Of a DNA stretch of 35,612 nt, positions 11,163-20,176 are shown in pieces. The position numbers and the translations under genes were made by a program. Every line of letters begins with the position of its first letter. Position 1 is the first letter of the stretch. Source of the stretch: Pseudomonadota bacterium (GTDB lineage: Bacteria; Pseudomonadota; Gammaproteobacteria; Xanthomonadales; Xanthomonadaceae); contig JAEWZE010000128.1 in the NCBI GenBank assembly GCA_023395465.1, positions 1-35,612 of the forward strand. The letters are read 5' to 3'. The notes under the pieces were generated by a model. It did no database searches. It was not told the origin of the DNA and worked only from the letters and a program-made list of their open reading frames with translations.

Positions 11163-12836
11163 GTGAACGACACCATGCAGCGGCTTTCCCGCACCTCCCA
11201 GGTCATCGCGATGTTCGCGCGCTACCGGCGCGCCGGCATCATGACCGGCTTCGACCTGGGCGAGATGCGCGAGGAGGACGCCGCCGACGGCGGGACCGAC
11301 GCGCTGGCCGAGCGCTTCGTCGCCGACCTCGAGGAGATGGGGCCGGCCTTCGTCAAGCTGGGTCAGGCCCTGTCGACGCGCCCGGACCTGGTGCCGGCAA
11401 GCTGGATCACCGCACTCGAGCGCATCCAGGACGACGCGACGCCGGCTCCGGTGGGCGACATCGAGGCGCTGCTGGAAAGCGAACTGGGCGTGCGCGCGAG
11501 CAAGGTGTTCGCCGAGATCGATCCGCAGCCCATGGCCGCCGCCTCGCTGGCGCAGGTGCATCGCGCGGTGCTGCACGACGGCCGCGTGGTGGCGCTGAAG
11601 ATCCAGCGCCCGGACGTGGCCGGCGCGGTGCGCAGCGACCTCGACGTGCTGGCGCGCCTGGCCGACACCGCCGACACCCTGACCGACGCCGGCCGCCGCC
11701 TGCGCCTGGCCGACTGGATCGGCGAGTTCCGCAAGGCTATGGTCAACGAACTCGACTACCGCATCGAGGCCGAGAACCTCGACCGCTTCGGCCGCCACCT
11801 GTCCGGCTACCCGCTGCTGCGCGTGCCGACCCCGCTGTGGGACTACGTGACCCCGCGGCTGCTGGTGATGGACTGGATCGACGGCATCAACGTCACCCGC
11901 ATCACCGGCCTGCGCCGCACCGAACTCGACACCCTGCCCGCCACCCGACAGCTGCTGTGCGCCTACCTCGACCAGGTGTTCGTGCACGGCGACATCCACG
12001 CCGATCCGCATCCGGGCAACGTGCTGCTCGGTCCGGACGGGCGCATCGCGCTGATCGACCTGGGCATGGTCGCCACCATCCCGCCGCGCCAGCGCGAACA
12101 CCTGCTCAAGCTGGTGTTCGCCGCCGTGGACGGCCGCGGCGAGGACGTGGCGCGCGAGCTAGTGGTGCTGGGCACCCGCCTGGAGGACTTCGACGAGGCC
12201 GCGTACATCCGCGAGATCTCGCAGGTGGTGGCCCGCTACGCCAGCACCACCCGGCGCGCCTCAGAAGGCCGGATGGTGCTGGACCTGGTGCGACGCGCGA
12301 CCGAGTGCGGGCTGCGCACGCCGCCGGAGATCAGCCTGCTGGGCAAGACCCTGCTCAACCTGGAACGGGTGGTCGATGCGCTGGCCCCGGAACTGGACAT
12401 CCGCGAACAGATCGAATCGCACCTGCAGTCGCTGATGCGCGACCGCATGCGCAAGGCGCTCTCGCCGGCCAACCTCGCCACCGAGGCGCTGGAGCTGCAG
12501 GAGCTGGTGCGCGACGCGCCGCGCAAGCTGTCGGACACGCTGTCGCTGATGGCCGCCAACCGCATGCAGGTCCGGCTGGCGGGCCTCGACGATTCGCGGC
12601 TGATGGAGAACCTGCAGAAGATCGCCAACCGGATCGCCTCGGCGGTGGTGATCGCCGCGCTGCTGCTGTCGTCCACCCAGCTGATGCGGCTGGACGTGGG
12701 CCCGACGATGTTCGGCTATCCGGCCCTGGCGGTGGTGATGTTCGTGATCGCCGCGGTGCTGGGCGTGATGCTGGTGGTCAGCGCCATGCGCTACGACCAT
12801 CGCGCGCGCCCGCTGGAACGCACTGGGGCCGAGTAA
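11163..12836 (+). CDS. AarF/UbiB (ABC1) family atypical kinase
   Basis: The 557-residue protein belongs to the ABC1/AarF/UbiB atypical kinase-like family, whose bacterial members support ubiquinone synthesis. It shows the family KxGQ motif (KLGQ, residues 65-68), ATP-binding-lobe sequences such as AAASLAQVHRAVL, the catalytic-loop region VHGDIHADPHPGN near 277-290 and DLGMV as the metal-binding segment. Two hydrophobic helices at about 490-550 suggest a C-terminal membrane anchor. GTG 11163 is chosen because AAGGGG stands 9 nt before it; ATG 11175 would be 21 nt away. The gene stands alone, divergent from asnB and convergent with dapE. Whether it is the orthologue of E. coli UbiB or a second family member cannot be decided here, so no symbol is given. 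Confidence 0.88.
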   Translation: MNDTMQRLSRTSQVIAMFARYRRAGIMTGFDLGEMREEDAADGGTDALAERFVADLEEMGPAFVKLGQALSTRPDLVPASWITALERIQDDATPAPVGDIEALLESELGVRASKVFAEIDPQPMAAASLAQVHRAVLHDGRVVALKIQRPDVAGAVRSDLDVLARLADTADTLTDAGRRLRLADWIGEFRKAMVNELDYRIEAENLDRFGRHLSGYPLLRVPTPLWDYVTPRLLVMDWIDGINVTRITGLRRTELDTLPATRQLLCAYLDQVFVHGDIHADPHPGNVLLGPDGRIALIDLGMVATIPPRQREHLLKLVFAAVDGRGEDVARELVVLGTRLEDFDEAAYIREISQVVARYASTTRRASEGRMVLDLVRRATECGLRTPPEISLLGKTLLNLERVVDALAPELDIREQIESHLQSLMRDRMRKALSPANLATEALELQELVRDAPRKLSDTLSLMAANRMQVRLAGLDDSRLMENLQKIANRIASAVVIAALLLSSTQLMRLDVGPTMFGYPALAVVMFVIAAVLGVMLVVSAMRYDHRARPLERTGAE

Positions 12837-12845
12837 GGCTGCAGG

Positions 12846-12867
12846 CGGCGCGGAGGCACCCGCGCCG
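12846..12867. terminator. Hairpin between convergent AarF-family gene and dapE
   Basis: CGGCGCGG and CCGCGCCG form a perfect 8-bp stem around a 6-nt loop in the 45-bp gap between two convergent genes. It lacks T-tracts on both sides, so its role as a shared terminator is suggested by position only. Confidence 0.4.
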
Positions 12868-12881
12868 TCGCATTGCCGGCA

Positions 12882-14084
12882 TCAGCCGCGTCCTGCGGGG
12901 ACCGGACCGCCCGCAGCCCCCTCACTGGCAACGCCTTTTGCGGAGCGGTCCGAGTTGCCGACCAGCAGCCGCTCGGCCAGCCGCAGGTACAGCTCCGGCA
13001 GCGCCTCGAGGTCGGCCACGCGCACGTGTTCGTCGACCTGGTGGATGCTGGCGTTGACCGGTCCGATCTCGATGCACTGGGCGCCAAGTGGCGCGATGAA
13101 CCGCGCGTCCGAGGTGCCGCCGCCCGTGCTTTCCTCCGGCATCGCCCCGGCGAACTGCGCCAGCACCTCGCGCGCCGCGGCGCGCAGCGGACCCTCCGGG
13201 GTGTGGAACGGCTCGCCGCTGCGATGCCAGCGCAGCGAGTAGTCCAGGCCGTGGCGATCGAGCAGGGCCGACACCTCGGCTTCAAGGGACGGGGCGTCCC
13301 AGTGCGGGTTGTAGCGCAGGTTGAACAACACCTGCAGCTCGCCGGGGATGACGTTGCCGGCGCCGGTGCCTGCGTGGATGTTGGAGATCTGCAGGCTGGT
13401 CGGCGGGAAGCTCTCGTAGCCCTGGTCCCAGCGGCGCGTCGCGAGTTCTGCCAGCGCGGGCGCGGCCAGATGGATCGGGTTGCGCGCCTTGTCCGGATAG
13501 GCGACGTGGCCCTGGACGCCACGCACGTCGAGCGTCGCCGACAGGCTGCCGCGCCGGCCCACCCGCAGCAGGTCGCCCAGGCGAGCGGTCGACGAGGGTT
13601 CGCCGGTGATGCACCAGTCGATGCGCGTGCCGCGTTCGCGGAACAGTGCGGCGACGCGGCGCACGCCGTCGATCGCGTCGCCCTCCTCGTCCGAGGTCAG
13701 CAGCAGGGCAATGGTGCCGGGATGGTCCGGATGCGCGGCCACGAACCGCTCCAGCGCGACCACGAAGGCGGCGACGCTGCCCTTCATGTCGGCCGCGCCG
13801 CGCCCGTACAGCACGCCGTCGCGTACCGTCGGCACGAACGGGGCGCTGCGCCAGGTCTCGGCCGGGCCAGGCGGCACGACGTCGGTATGGCCCAGCAGCA
13901 CCAGCACCGGCCCACCGCTGCCGTGCGCGGCCCAGAGGTTGTCGACCTCGCCGTAGCGCAGCGCTTCGATCGCGAACCCCGCGCCCGCCAGCCGCGTGGC
14001 GACGAGCGCCTGGCAGCCGGCGTCGTCCGGCGTCACCGACGGCCGCGCGATCAGCGCGCTGGCCAGCTCGAACACCTCGCTCAC
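12882..14084 (-). CDS. dapE: Succinyl-diaminopimelate desuccinylase
   Basis: This M20-family zinc enzyme of 400 residues hydrolyses N-succinyl-LL-diaminopimelate to LL-diaminopimelate and succinate in the lysine and peptidoglycan precursor pathway. Metal ligands are seen in GHTDVVPPG (His66, catalytic Asp68), GRGAADMKG and SDEEGDAIDG, with TGEPSS following. RRGSLSATLDVRG opens the lid/dimerisation domain. GTG 14084 is chosen because GGAGG lies 9 nt before it and the protein then begins MSEVFELASALI, as in relatives. The C-terminal tail of about 25 residues is Gly/Ala-rich and probably disordered. It is the last gene of a glnD-dapD-arsC-like-dapE run. Confidence 0.95.
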   Translation of the reverse strand: MSEVFELASALIARPSVTPDDAGCQALVATRLAGAGFAIEALRYGEVDNLWAAHGSGGPVLVLLGHTDVVPPGPAETWRSAPFVPTVRDGVLYGRGAADMKGSVAAFVVALERFVAAHPDHPGTIALLLTSDEEGDAIDGVRRVAALFRERGTRIDWCITGEPSSTARLGDLLRVGRRGSLSATLDVRGVQGHVAYPDKARNPIHLAAPALAELATRRWDQGYESFPPTSLQISNIHAGTGAGNVIPGELQVLFNLRYNPHWDAPSLEAEVSALLDRHGLDYSLRWHRSGEPFHTPEGPLRAAAREVLAQFAGAMPEESTGGGTSDARFIAPLGAQCIEIGPVNASIHQVDEHVRVADLEALPELYLRLAERLLVGNSDRSAKGVASEGAAGGPVPAGRG

Positions 14085-14156
14085 GTGGTCATGCCTCCGA
14101 TGTGGGGGCGGCCGCCATCCGGGGTCCGCGCGGCCCTTGCGTCGCGCAACTCCATC

Positions 14157-14510
14157 TCAGATGTCGAAGCGCTGCTTGAAACCGTTGTCAGTGAAGCCCT
14201 GGCTGACCTGTCCATCGCCGGTCACCACCACCGGGCGCCGGATCAGCTGCGGGTACTCGCGCAGCAGCAGCTTCCATTCCGCATCGCTGGCGGCCGCCTT
14301 GCGGTTGTCGGGCAGCTGCCGCCAGGTGGTCGAGGACTTGTTGACCATCGCCGCGAATCCACCGAGCTTGCCGGCCCAGTCCACCAGGGTCTCCGGCGAA
14401 GGCTTGCTGTCGCGATAGTCGACGAAGGTGTGGGCGATGCCGAAGCGGTCGAGCCACTTCGTCGCCTTGCGGCAGGTGTCGCAGTTCTTCAATCCGTAGA
14501 GCGTGGTCAT
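14157..14510 (-). CDS. ArsC/Spx/YffB-family thioredoxin-fold protein
   Basis: A 117-residue protein of the ArsC-like family (Spx/MgsR/YffB branch). It begins MTTLYGLKNCDTCRKA with a CxxC at Cys10 and Cys13. RRPVVV with a cis-Pro-type segment follows near residue 92. In E. coli the related yffB is next to dapE, and the same pairing is seen here between dapD and dapE. Its biochemical role is not established. True arsenate reduction is doubtful, because the neighbourhood has no arsenic genes. Spacing to dapE is 72 nt on the same strand. Confidence 0.85.
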   Translation of the reverse strand: MTTLYGLKNCDTCRKATKWLDRFGIAHTFVDYRDSKPSPETLVDWAGKLGGFAAMVNKSSTTWRQLPDNRKAAASDAEWKLLLREYPQLIRRPVVVTGDGQVSQGFTDNGFKQRFDI

Positions 14511-14610
14511 CCCGTCTTCCTGTTCGATCCGCGCCAGGCGCGTTCACCGGCGCCCGCATATCCGGCCACCCGGCCGTTCCGCATCGCCGACGTGTCGGCT
14601 TCCGGCGCGC

Positions 14611-15459
14611 TCAGTCCGCCAGTCCGCGCAGCAGGTCGTTGACGCTGGTCTTGCTGCGGGTCTTCTCGTCGACCTGCTTGACGATGACCGCGCAGTACAG
14701 CGAATGCGAGCCGTCCTTCGCCGGCAGCTGGCCCGAGACCACCACGCTGCCCGGCGGCACGTAGCCGTAGCTCACCTCGCCGGTGGCGCGGTTGTAGATG
14801 CGGGTGGACTGGCCGAGGAACACGCCCATGCCGATCACGCTGTGGTGGCCGACGACAACGCCTTCCACCACCTCCGAGCGCGCACCGACGAAGCAGTGGT
14901 CCTCGATGATGGTCGGGCTTGCCTGCAGCGGTTCGAGCACGCCGCCGATGCCGGCGCCGCCGGACAGGTGCACGTGCCGGCCGATCTGCGCGCAGGAGCC
15001 GACGGTCGCCCAGGTGTCGACCATCGTGCCCTCGCCGACATGCGCGCCGATGTTGACGAAGCTCGGCATCAGCACGACGTCGCGGCCGAAATAGGTGCCG
15101 CGGCGCGCGACCGCACCGGGCACCACGCGCACGCCCAGGGCCCGGAAGCGGTCCGCGTCGAAGCCGGCGAAGCGCGCTTCGACCTTGTCCCAGTAGGGCG
15201 CCGGCTGCGCTTCGACAACCGCCATGTCGTTGACGCGGAAGTACAGCAGCACCGCCTTCTTCAGCCACTCGTTGACCTGCCAGCCGCCGCCGGGCTTCGG
15301 TTCGGCCACGCGCAGGTCGCCGCTCTCCAGCCCCTGCATCGCCGCCTCCACCGCCGGCCGGACCAGGTCGTCCGTTTCCTCGCCGGTCAGCGTGGTGCGA
15401 CGCTCCCAGGCGTCCTCGATGGTGCGCTGGATGCCGCTCGCCTGTGCCGCTGGGGTCAT
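14611..15459 (-). CDS. dapD: Tetrahydrodipicolinate N-succinyltransferase
   Basis: The 282-residue trimeric enzyme succinylates tetrahydrodipicolinate using succinyl-CoA, two steps before DapE in the same pathway. The helical N-terminal domain is followed by left-handed beta-helix hexapeptide repeats (for example GRDVVLMPSFVNIGAHVGEG and the region around GGAGIGGVLEPLQ). The C-terminal part ends KTSVNDLLRGLAD, typical of the family. ATG 15459 overlaps the glnD stop by 4 nt (ATGA), so translation is probably coupled to glnD. Confidence 0.96.
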   Translation of the reverse strand: MTPAAQASGIQRTIEDAWERRTTLTGEETDDLVRPAVEAAMQGLESGDLRVAEPKPGGGWQVNEWLKKAVLLYFRVNDMAVVEAQPAPYWDKVEARFAGFDADRFRALGVRVVPGAVARRGTYFGRDVVLMPSFVNIGAHVGEGTMVDTWATVGSCAQIGRHVHLSGGAGIGGVLEPLQASPTIIEDHCFVGARSEVVEGVVVGHHSVIGMGVFLGQSTRIYNRATGEVSYGYVPPGSVVVSGQLPAKDGSHSLYCAVIVKQVDEKTRSKTSVNDLLRGLAD

Positions 15460-18107
15460 GCCTTGCTGTCTCCGTCGATGCCAAGCTGGAGCGCGTCGCG
15501 CAGGGCGTCGCGCTGGATGTCGTCGAGTGCGCGGTCTTCGCGGTCGCTGACCAGGAAGACGTCCTCGGCGCGCGCGCCGAAGGTGGCGATGCGCGCATCA
15601 TGCACGCGCAAGCGCTGCTGGCGCAGCACCTGGGCGATGTCGGCGAGCAGGCCCGGTCGGTCGGTGCAGACCAGGCTGACCACCGTGTGGCGTCCGTCGG
15701 GTGCCGCGTCGAAATCGACCTGCGGCACGACCCGGAAATGGCGCAGGTGGCGCGGCTGCGCGCGCCGCGCCGGGCCCACGGCCAGCGAACCAGCCCGCAC
15801 CGTCGCCAGCTTGCGCTCGATCGCGCCGATGTCCGGCGCCTGGCGCTGGTCGACCGACAGCACCTGGAACGTATCGAAGATGGTGCGCTGCGGCCCGTCC
15901 AGCGCGCGCGCCTGCTGGATCGCCAGCCCCAGCCTGTCCAGGGTGATGACGATGGCCGCGAACAGGCCGTCGCGGTCCGGCGCGTGCACGAACACTTCCA
16001 GCGCGTCGCCGGCGCCCGCGACCCGGCGCACGCGCACCACGGCCGCGCCTGGCCCGGTCTCGCGCAACGCCTGCGCCTGCCACACCACCTGGTCGGCGCG
16101 TGCGCGCAGGAAGCTGTTGTCGGGCATGCGCGCGAACAGTTCGTCGATGCCCTCGACGCCTTCGGCGACCAGCAGGCCGCGGGCCTTGTCGCGGGTCTCG
16201 ACGATGCGGTCGGCGGCGCCGACGCGGTGTTCCAAGCCGCGCCGCAGCGCGTAGCGGGTGGCGGTGCGCAGGTCGGCCAGCAGCCTGTCCTTCCACGCGT
16301 TCCACAGTCGCGGCGAGGTGCCGGCGATGTCGGCGCAGGTGAGCAGGTACAGGTAGTCCAGCCGCTCGCGGTCGGCGACCTGCGTCGCGAACCGGTGGAT
16401 CACCGCCGGATCCGAGATGTCCTGCTTCTGCGCGGTCACCGACATCAGCAGGTGCTTGAGCACCAGCCATTCCACCAGCTCGGTATCGCCGGCGCCGTAA
16501 CCGTGCGCCTCGCAGAAGGCGCGCGCGTCGACCGCGCCGAGTTCGGAATGGTCGCCGCCGCGGCCCTTGGCGATGTCGTGGAACAGGCCCGCGATCAGCA
16601 GCAGTTCCGGCTTGCGCAGTTGCGGCCACACTTCGTGGGTATCGGAGAAGCGCTCATCGGCGATGCCGGCCGAGAACGAAGCCAGGTTGCGCAGCACCGC
16701 CAGTGTGTGCTGGTCGACGGTGTACACGTGGAACAGGTCGAACTGCATGCGCCCCGACACCTGGGCGAACGCCGGGATCCAGCGCCCCAGCACGCCCAGC
16801 CGGGCCATGCGTTCGAGCGTGCGGACCGGCCCCGGGCCGCGCAGCAGTTCGACGAACGCCTCGCGCATCTCCGGATGCGCCACGTCGTAGGCCGGCAGCG
16901 CGTGCAGCGATTCGGCCAGCGCGCGTGCGGTGCGCGAATGCAGCCCCTTGGCCTCGGGATGGTCGGCCCAGAGCGCGAACAGCGCGAGCACCCGCGACAT
17001 GTCTCCGCCCGGCCAGAACTCGTCGCGCGCCACCAGGTAGCCGCGCTTCATCGCGAACTCCGCGTCCAGCGGCACCGCCTCGACGTCGCCTTCGATCTGC
17101 TCCTCGTAGCGCTGCAGCAGGCGCTCGCCGATGCGCAGCAGGATCGCCGCGCTGCGATAGAACCCCTGCATCATGCGCTCGACCGCCGCGTTGTCGGCAT
17201 CCTCGATGTGCTGCAGGCGCGCCGCGAGCGCCTTCTGGTAGTCGAAGCGCAGCCGCTCCTCGCGCTTGCCGGCCACCAGGTGCAGGCCGTAGCGCAGGCG
17301 CGAGAGCACCGCCCACTCGCGCTCCAGCGCCGAGTATTCGTCCAGGCCCAGGTGGCCCAGCGGGATCAGCGACTCGATGTCGCGGGTCCCGAACACGCGC
17401 CGCGCCATCCAGCGCAGGGTATGGATGTCGCGCAGTCCGCCCGGGCCTTCCTTGATGTTGGGTTCGAGGTTGTCGGCGGTATCGCCGAAGCGCGCATGGC
17501 GCTGGCGCAGCTCCTCGCGCTTGGCATAGAAGAACTCGCGCGCCGGCCAGACCCGGTCCACCGCCACCGCCTGTTCCAGGCGCACGGCCATTTCCGGCGT
17601 CGCCACCAGCGGCCGGGCCTCGATCAGCGAGGTCATGACGGTGAGGTCGTCGGCGGCGGCCTGCGTGCACTGGTCCAGCGTGCGCACCGCATGGCCGACC
17701 GGCAGCCCGGCATCCCACAGCAGCGCGAACAGTCGCGACAGGGCGGCCGTATCGGCTTCGCTCGCCTCGTCGCCGACCAGCACCAGCAGGTCGATGTCCG
17801 AGCGCGGGAACAGCTCGCCGCGGCCGTAGCCGCCGATCGCGAACAGGGTCAGGGCGGCGTCGGCCGGCACCGTGCGCGACCAGGCCTGGCGGACCAGCGC
17901 GTCCACCGCGATCACCCGCGCCATCAACAGCCGCTCGATATCGCCGTCGGCGTCGAAGCGGACCGCAAAGGCGGCATCCTGCGCGCGCAGCTGCTCGGCC
18001 GCGAGCGCGGCCCAGGCCGCGTCGTCCTCGCCCTGTGTGGCCTCCACCTCAGCCACCGGCGAAGACGCCGCGCGGTCCTGCGGGCAGGACGCGCGTGGGA
18101 CCGGCAT
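15456..18107 (-). CDS. glnD: Bifunctional PII uridylyltransferase/uridylyl-removing enzyme
   Basis: The 883-residue GlnD senses glutamine and adds or removes UMP on PII proteins, thereby setting nitrogen metabolism. The nucleotidyltransferase site is GGYGRGELFPRSDIDLLV (GG at 92-93, Asp104 and Asp106). The HD hydrolase domain has LFHDIAKGRGGDHSELG near residue 508. Two C-terminal ACT domains are visible near 700 (FVHAPDRDGLFAAIV) and 810 (LVCTDRPGLLADIAQ). The length is within the family range. ATG 18107 lies 20 nt after the map stop. The frame continues upstream into map-coding DNA, but that extension has no family character. The first 30 residues are poorly conserved in style, so the start is less certain than the rest. 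Confidence 0.95.
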   Translation of the reverse strand: MPVPRASCPQDRAASSPVAEVEATQGEDDAAWAALAAEQLRAQDAAFAVRFDADGDIERLLMARVIAVDALVRQAWSRTVPADAALTLFAIGGYGRGELFPRSDIDLLVLVGDEASEADTAALSRLFALLWDAGLPVGHAVRTLDQCTQAAADDLTVMTSLIEARPLVATPEMAVRLEQAVAVDRVWPAREFFYAKREELRQRHARFGDTADNLEPNIKEGPGGLRDIHTLRWMARRVFGTRDIESLIPLGHLGLDEYSALEREWAVLSRLRYGLHLVAGKREERLRFDYQKALAARLQHIEDADNAAVERMMQGFYRSAAILLRIGERLLQRYEEQIEGDVEAVPLDAEFAMKRGYLVARDEFWPGGDMSRVLALFALWADHPEAKGLHSRTARALAESLHALPAYDVAHPEMREAFVELLRGPGPVRTLERMARLGVLGRWIPAFAQVSGRMQFDLFHVYTVDQHTLAVLRNLASFSAGIADERFSDTHEVWPQLRKPELLLIAGLFHDIAKGRGGDHSELGAVDARAFCEAHGYGAGDTELVEWLVLKHLLMSVTAQKQDISDPAVIHRFATQVADRERLDYLYLLTCADIAGTSPRLWNAWKDRLLADLRTATRYALRRGLEHRVGAADRIVETRDKARGLLVAEGVEGIDELFARMPDNSFLRARADQVVWQAQALRETGPGAAVVRVRRVAGAGDALEVFVHAPDRDGLFAAIVITLDRLGLAIQQARALDGPQRTIFDTFQVLSVDQRQAPDIGAIERKLATVRAGSLAVGPARRAQPRHLRHFRVVPQVDFDAAPDGRHTVVSLVCTDRPGLLADIAQVLRQQRLRVHDARIATFGARAEDVFLVSDREDRALDDIQRDALRDALQLGIDGDSKA

Positions 18108-18127
18108 GTGGCGTCGCCCGCATCGGT

Positions 18128-18904
18128 CTAGAGATCGTTGTCGTCGCCGGGCAGGCGGGTGAGGATCTCCACGCCGTCGGCGGTCACCAGCACGGTGTGT
18201 TCCCACTGCGCGGAAAGCTTGCGGTCCTTGGTGACCACCGTCCAGCCGTCGGGCAGCAGACGGGTGAAGCGCGTGCCCTCGTTGATCATCGGCTCGATGG
18301 TGAAGGTCATCCCGGGTTGCAGCACCACGCCCTCGCCCGGCCGGCCGTAGTGCAGGACCTGCGGGTCCTCGTGGTAGACCTTGCCGATGCCGTGGCCGCA
18401 GTACTCGCGCACCACGCTGAAGCGCTGGCCTTCTGCGTATTCCTGGATCGCGTGGCCGATGTCGCCCAGGGTCGCGCCCGGACGGACCGCCCGGATCCCG
18501 CGGAACAGCGCCTCGCGGGTGGTCTCGACCAGACGCCTGGCCATCACCGAGGGCGTGCCCACGTAATACATGCGGCTGGTATCGCCGTGCCAGCCGTCCT
18601 TGATCACGGTGACGTCGATATTGATGATGTCCCCGTCCTTGAGCACCTTGGCTTCGTTCGGGATGCCGTGGCAGATGACGTTGTTGGCGGAGATGCACGT
18701 GGTCTTGGGGTACCCCTTGTAGCCGAGGTTGGCCGGGGTCGCCTTCTGGACGTTGACGATGTGGTCGTGGCAGATGCGGTCGAGCTCGTCGGTGCTGACG
18801 CCGGGCTTCACGTGCGCCGCGACGACCTGCAGCACCTCGGCCGCCAGACGGCCGGCCACGCGCATCTTCTCGATCTCGTCGGGGGTCTTGAGGGAGATGG
18901 TCAT
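18128..18904 (-). CDS. map: Methionine aminopeptidase, type I
   Basis: The 258-residue enzyme removes the initiator methionine from nascent proteins. All active-site residues fall at the positions numbered in E. coli: His79 (CHGIPN), Asp97 (NIDVT), Asp108 (HGDTS), His171 (GHGIG), Glu204 (TIEPM) and Glu235 (WEHT). There is no N-terminal zinc-finger extension. The gene diverges from rpsB, the usual arrangement in proteobacteria, and is followed after 20 nt by glnD. A GATAAT box lies 6 nt before the ATG, so the transcript may be leaderless; a weak GGA is the only Shine-Dalgarno candidate. Confidence 0.97.
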   Translation of the reverse strand: MTISLKTPDEIEKMRVAGRLAAEVLQVVAAHVKPGVSTDELDRICHDHIVNVQKATPANLGYKGYPKTTCISANNVICHGIPNEAKVLKDGDIINIDVTVIKDGWHGDTSRMYYVGTPSVMARRLVETTREALFRGIRAVRPGATLGDIGHAIQEYAEGQRFSVVREYCGHGIGKVYHEDPQVLHYGRPGEGVVLQPGMTFTIEPMINEGTRFTRLLPDGWTVVTKDRKLSAQWEHTVLVTADGVEILTRLPGDDNDL

Positions 18905-18910
18905 GCGTCC

Positions 18911-18916
18911 ATTATC
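18911..18916 (-). promoter_or_regulatory. Candidate -10 element of map
   Basis: GATAAT on the minus strand ends 6 nt before the A of the map start codon, so the predicted transcription start coincides with the ATG. No clear -35 is seen at 16-18 nt. Confidence 0.35.
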
Positions 18917-19094
18917 GCCGAGCGCGGCGCGCTCTGCCCGGGGGGCCGGGTCCGGCGCCGGACGGCCGGGCCGCGGCCGCGCGGCCCGGCGGGCGATGGA
19001 CCGCCAGCCGCGGGCAGCCGCGGGTGCCGACGTCCTGCCACGCGTCGGGCCAGCGCCCCGTGGCAACCCGCCCTCCCGTCGAGGGACCGCGGGT

Positions 19095-19123
19095 TTGCCT
19101 GGAGCCTGCTGTCCGGCTATGAT
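19095..19123 (+). promoter_or_regulatory. Sigma-70 promoter of rpsB-tsf
   Basis: TTGCCT (19095-19100) and TATGAT (19118-19123) are separated by exactly 17 nt. The agreement with consensus is four and five of six. The start would be near 19130, giving a leader of about 240 nt before rpsB. Confidence 0.7.
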
Positions 19124-19129
19124 TGCGCG

Positions 19130-19369
19130 GCTGTGCCTGGCCGTCCCGCCAGCCAGCCGCCCACGCCGGGCGCGGCGTCGTCCCTGACGCAGGCGAATAC
19201 ACACCCGCTGCAGACACCCGTGCCGGGGTGTCCCGGTCCGGAAGGACGGGATCTGGCCACGGAGGCAGCGGGGAGGCCCAACCCCGGAACCACGCGCCCT
19301 GCCCCGTGCAGGACCGCACCGCCCTTCACAGAGCCCGGGCGGCGGTTCCCCTGTCAGGAGTCCCCTGCA
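19130..19369 (+). promoter_or_regulatory. Long structured 5' leader of rpsB, candidate S2 autoregulatory element
   Basis: The leader contains a hairpin GACACCC/GGGTGTC starting near 19213 and a second one around CCCGGTCC GGAA GGACGGG, followed by the purine-rich segment gcggggaggcccaacccc. In gammaproteobacteria the rpsB leader is known to bind S2 and mediate autoregulation. Position and structure fit, but I could not align this leader to the known consensus. The remainder of the map-rpsB gap (18917-19094) shows nothing recognisable. Confidence 0.4.
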
Positions 19370-20167
19370 ATGCCCCAGATCACCATGCGCCAGATGCTGG
19401 AAGCCGGCGTCCACTTCGGCCACCAGACGCGCTACTGGAACCCGAAGATGGCCCCGTACATCTTCGGCGCCCGCGGCAAGATCCACATCATCAACCTCGA
19501 GAAGACGGTTCCGCTGTTCAACGACGCGATGAACTTCATCTCGGGCATCGCCCAGAAGCGCGGCATCATCCTGTTCGTCGGCACCAAGCGCAGCGCACGC
19601 GAGGCGGTGAAGGAAGAGGCCGAGCGTTGCGGCATGCCGTACATGACCCAGCGCTGGCTGGGCGGCACGCTGACCAACTTCCGCACCGTCAAGCAGTCGG
19701 TGTCGCGCCTGAAGGAACTGGAAGCGGCCGAAACCGACGGCACCTTCGACAAGCTGGTCAAGCACGAAGTGCTGGGCCTGCGCCGCGAGCGCGAGAAGCT
19801 GCTGGCCTCGCTGGGCGGCCTGAAGGACCTCAACCGCCTGCCCGACGCGCTGTTCGTGATCGACATCGGCCATGAGGACATCGCGGTCAAGGAAGCCAAG
19901 AAGCTCGGCATCCCGGTCATCGCCGTAGTCGACACCAACTACGATCCGGCCCTGGTCGACTACGCCATTCCGGGCAACGACGACGCGATCCGCGCCGTGC
20001 AGCTGTACGCCCGCGCCGCCGCCGACGCCGTGCTCGAGGGCAAGGCCGCCGCGCCGAACGCCTCCAGCGTGCGCGAGGAAGAGTTCGCCGAGGGCGAAGG
20101 CAAGCCGGGCCGCCGCGCGCCGGCCAAGAAGGACGCACCGGCCGGCGAAGCCGCCGCCGCCGAGTAA
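19370..20167 (+). CDS. rpsB: 30S ribosomal protein S2
   Basis: The 265-residue protein of the small ribosomal subunit begins MPQITMRQMLEAGVHFGHQT, with the S2 signature region FGHQTRYWNPKM. Further family segments are GKIHIINLEKT and LGGTLTNFRTVKQS. The C-terminal tail after about residue 235 is rich in Glu, Ala and Lys and is variable in the family. AGGAG stands 9 nt before ATG 19370. It is cotranscribed with tsf, 129 nt downstream. Confidence 0.98.
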   Translation: MPQITMRQMLEAGVHFGHQTRYWNPKMAPYIFGARGKIHIINLEKTVPLFNDAMNFISGIAQKRGIILFVGTKRSAREAVKEEAERCGMPYMTQRWLGGTLTNFRTVKQSVSRLKELEAAETDGTFDKLVKHEVLGLRREREKLLASLGGLKDLNRLPDALFVIDIGHEDIAVKEAKKLGIPVIAVVDTNYDPALVDYAIPGNDDAIRAVQLYARAAADAVLEGKAAAPNASSVREEEFAEGEGKPGRRAPAKKDAPAGEAAAAE

Positions 20168-20176
20168 CCGCGTCGC

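Noticed and set aside
14157..14510. Arsenate reductase
   Set aside because: The ArsC fold is recognised, but the CxxC start and the dap neighbourhood fit the YffB/Spx branch; no arsenic resistance genes are nearby.
15444..18131. Plus-strand open frame opposite glnD
   Set aside because: It is rich in His/Arg/Gln with no recognisable family; glnD has all its catalytic motifs on the other strand.
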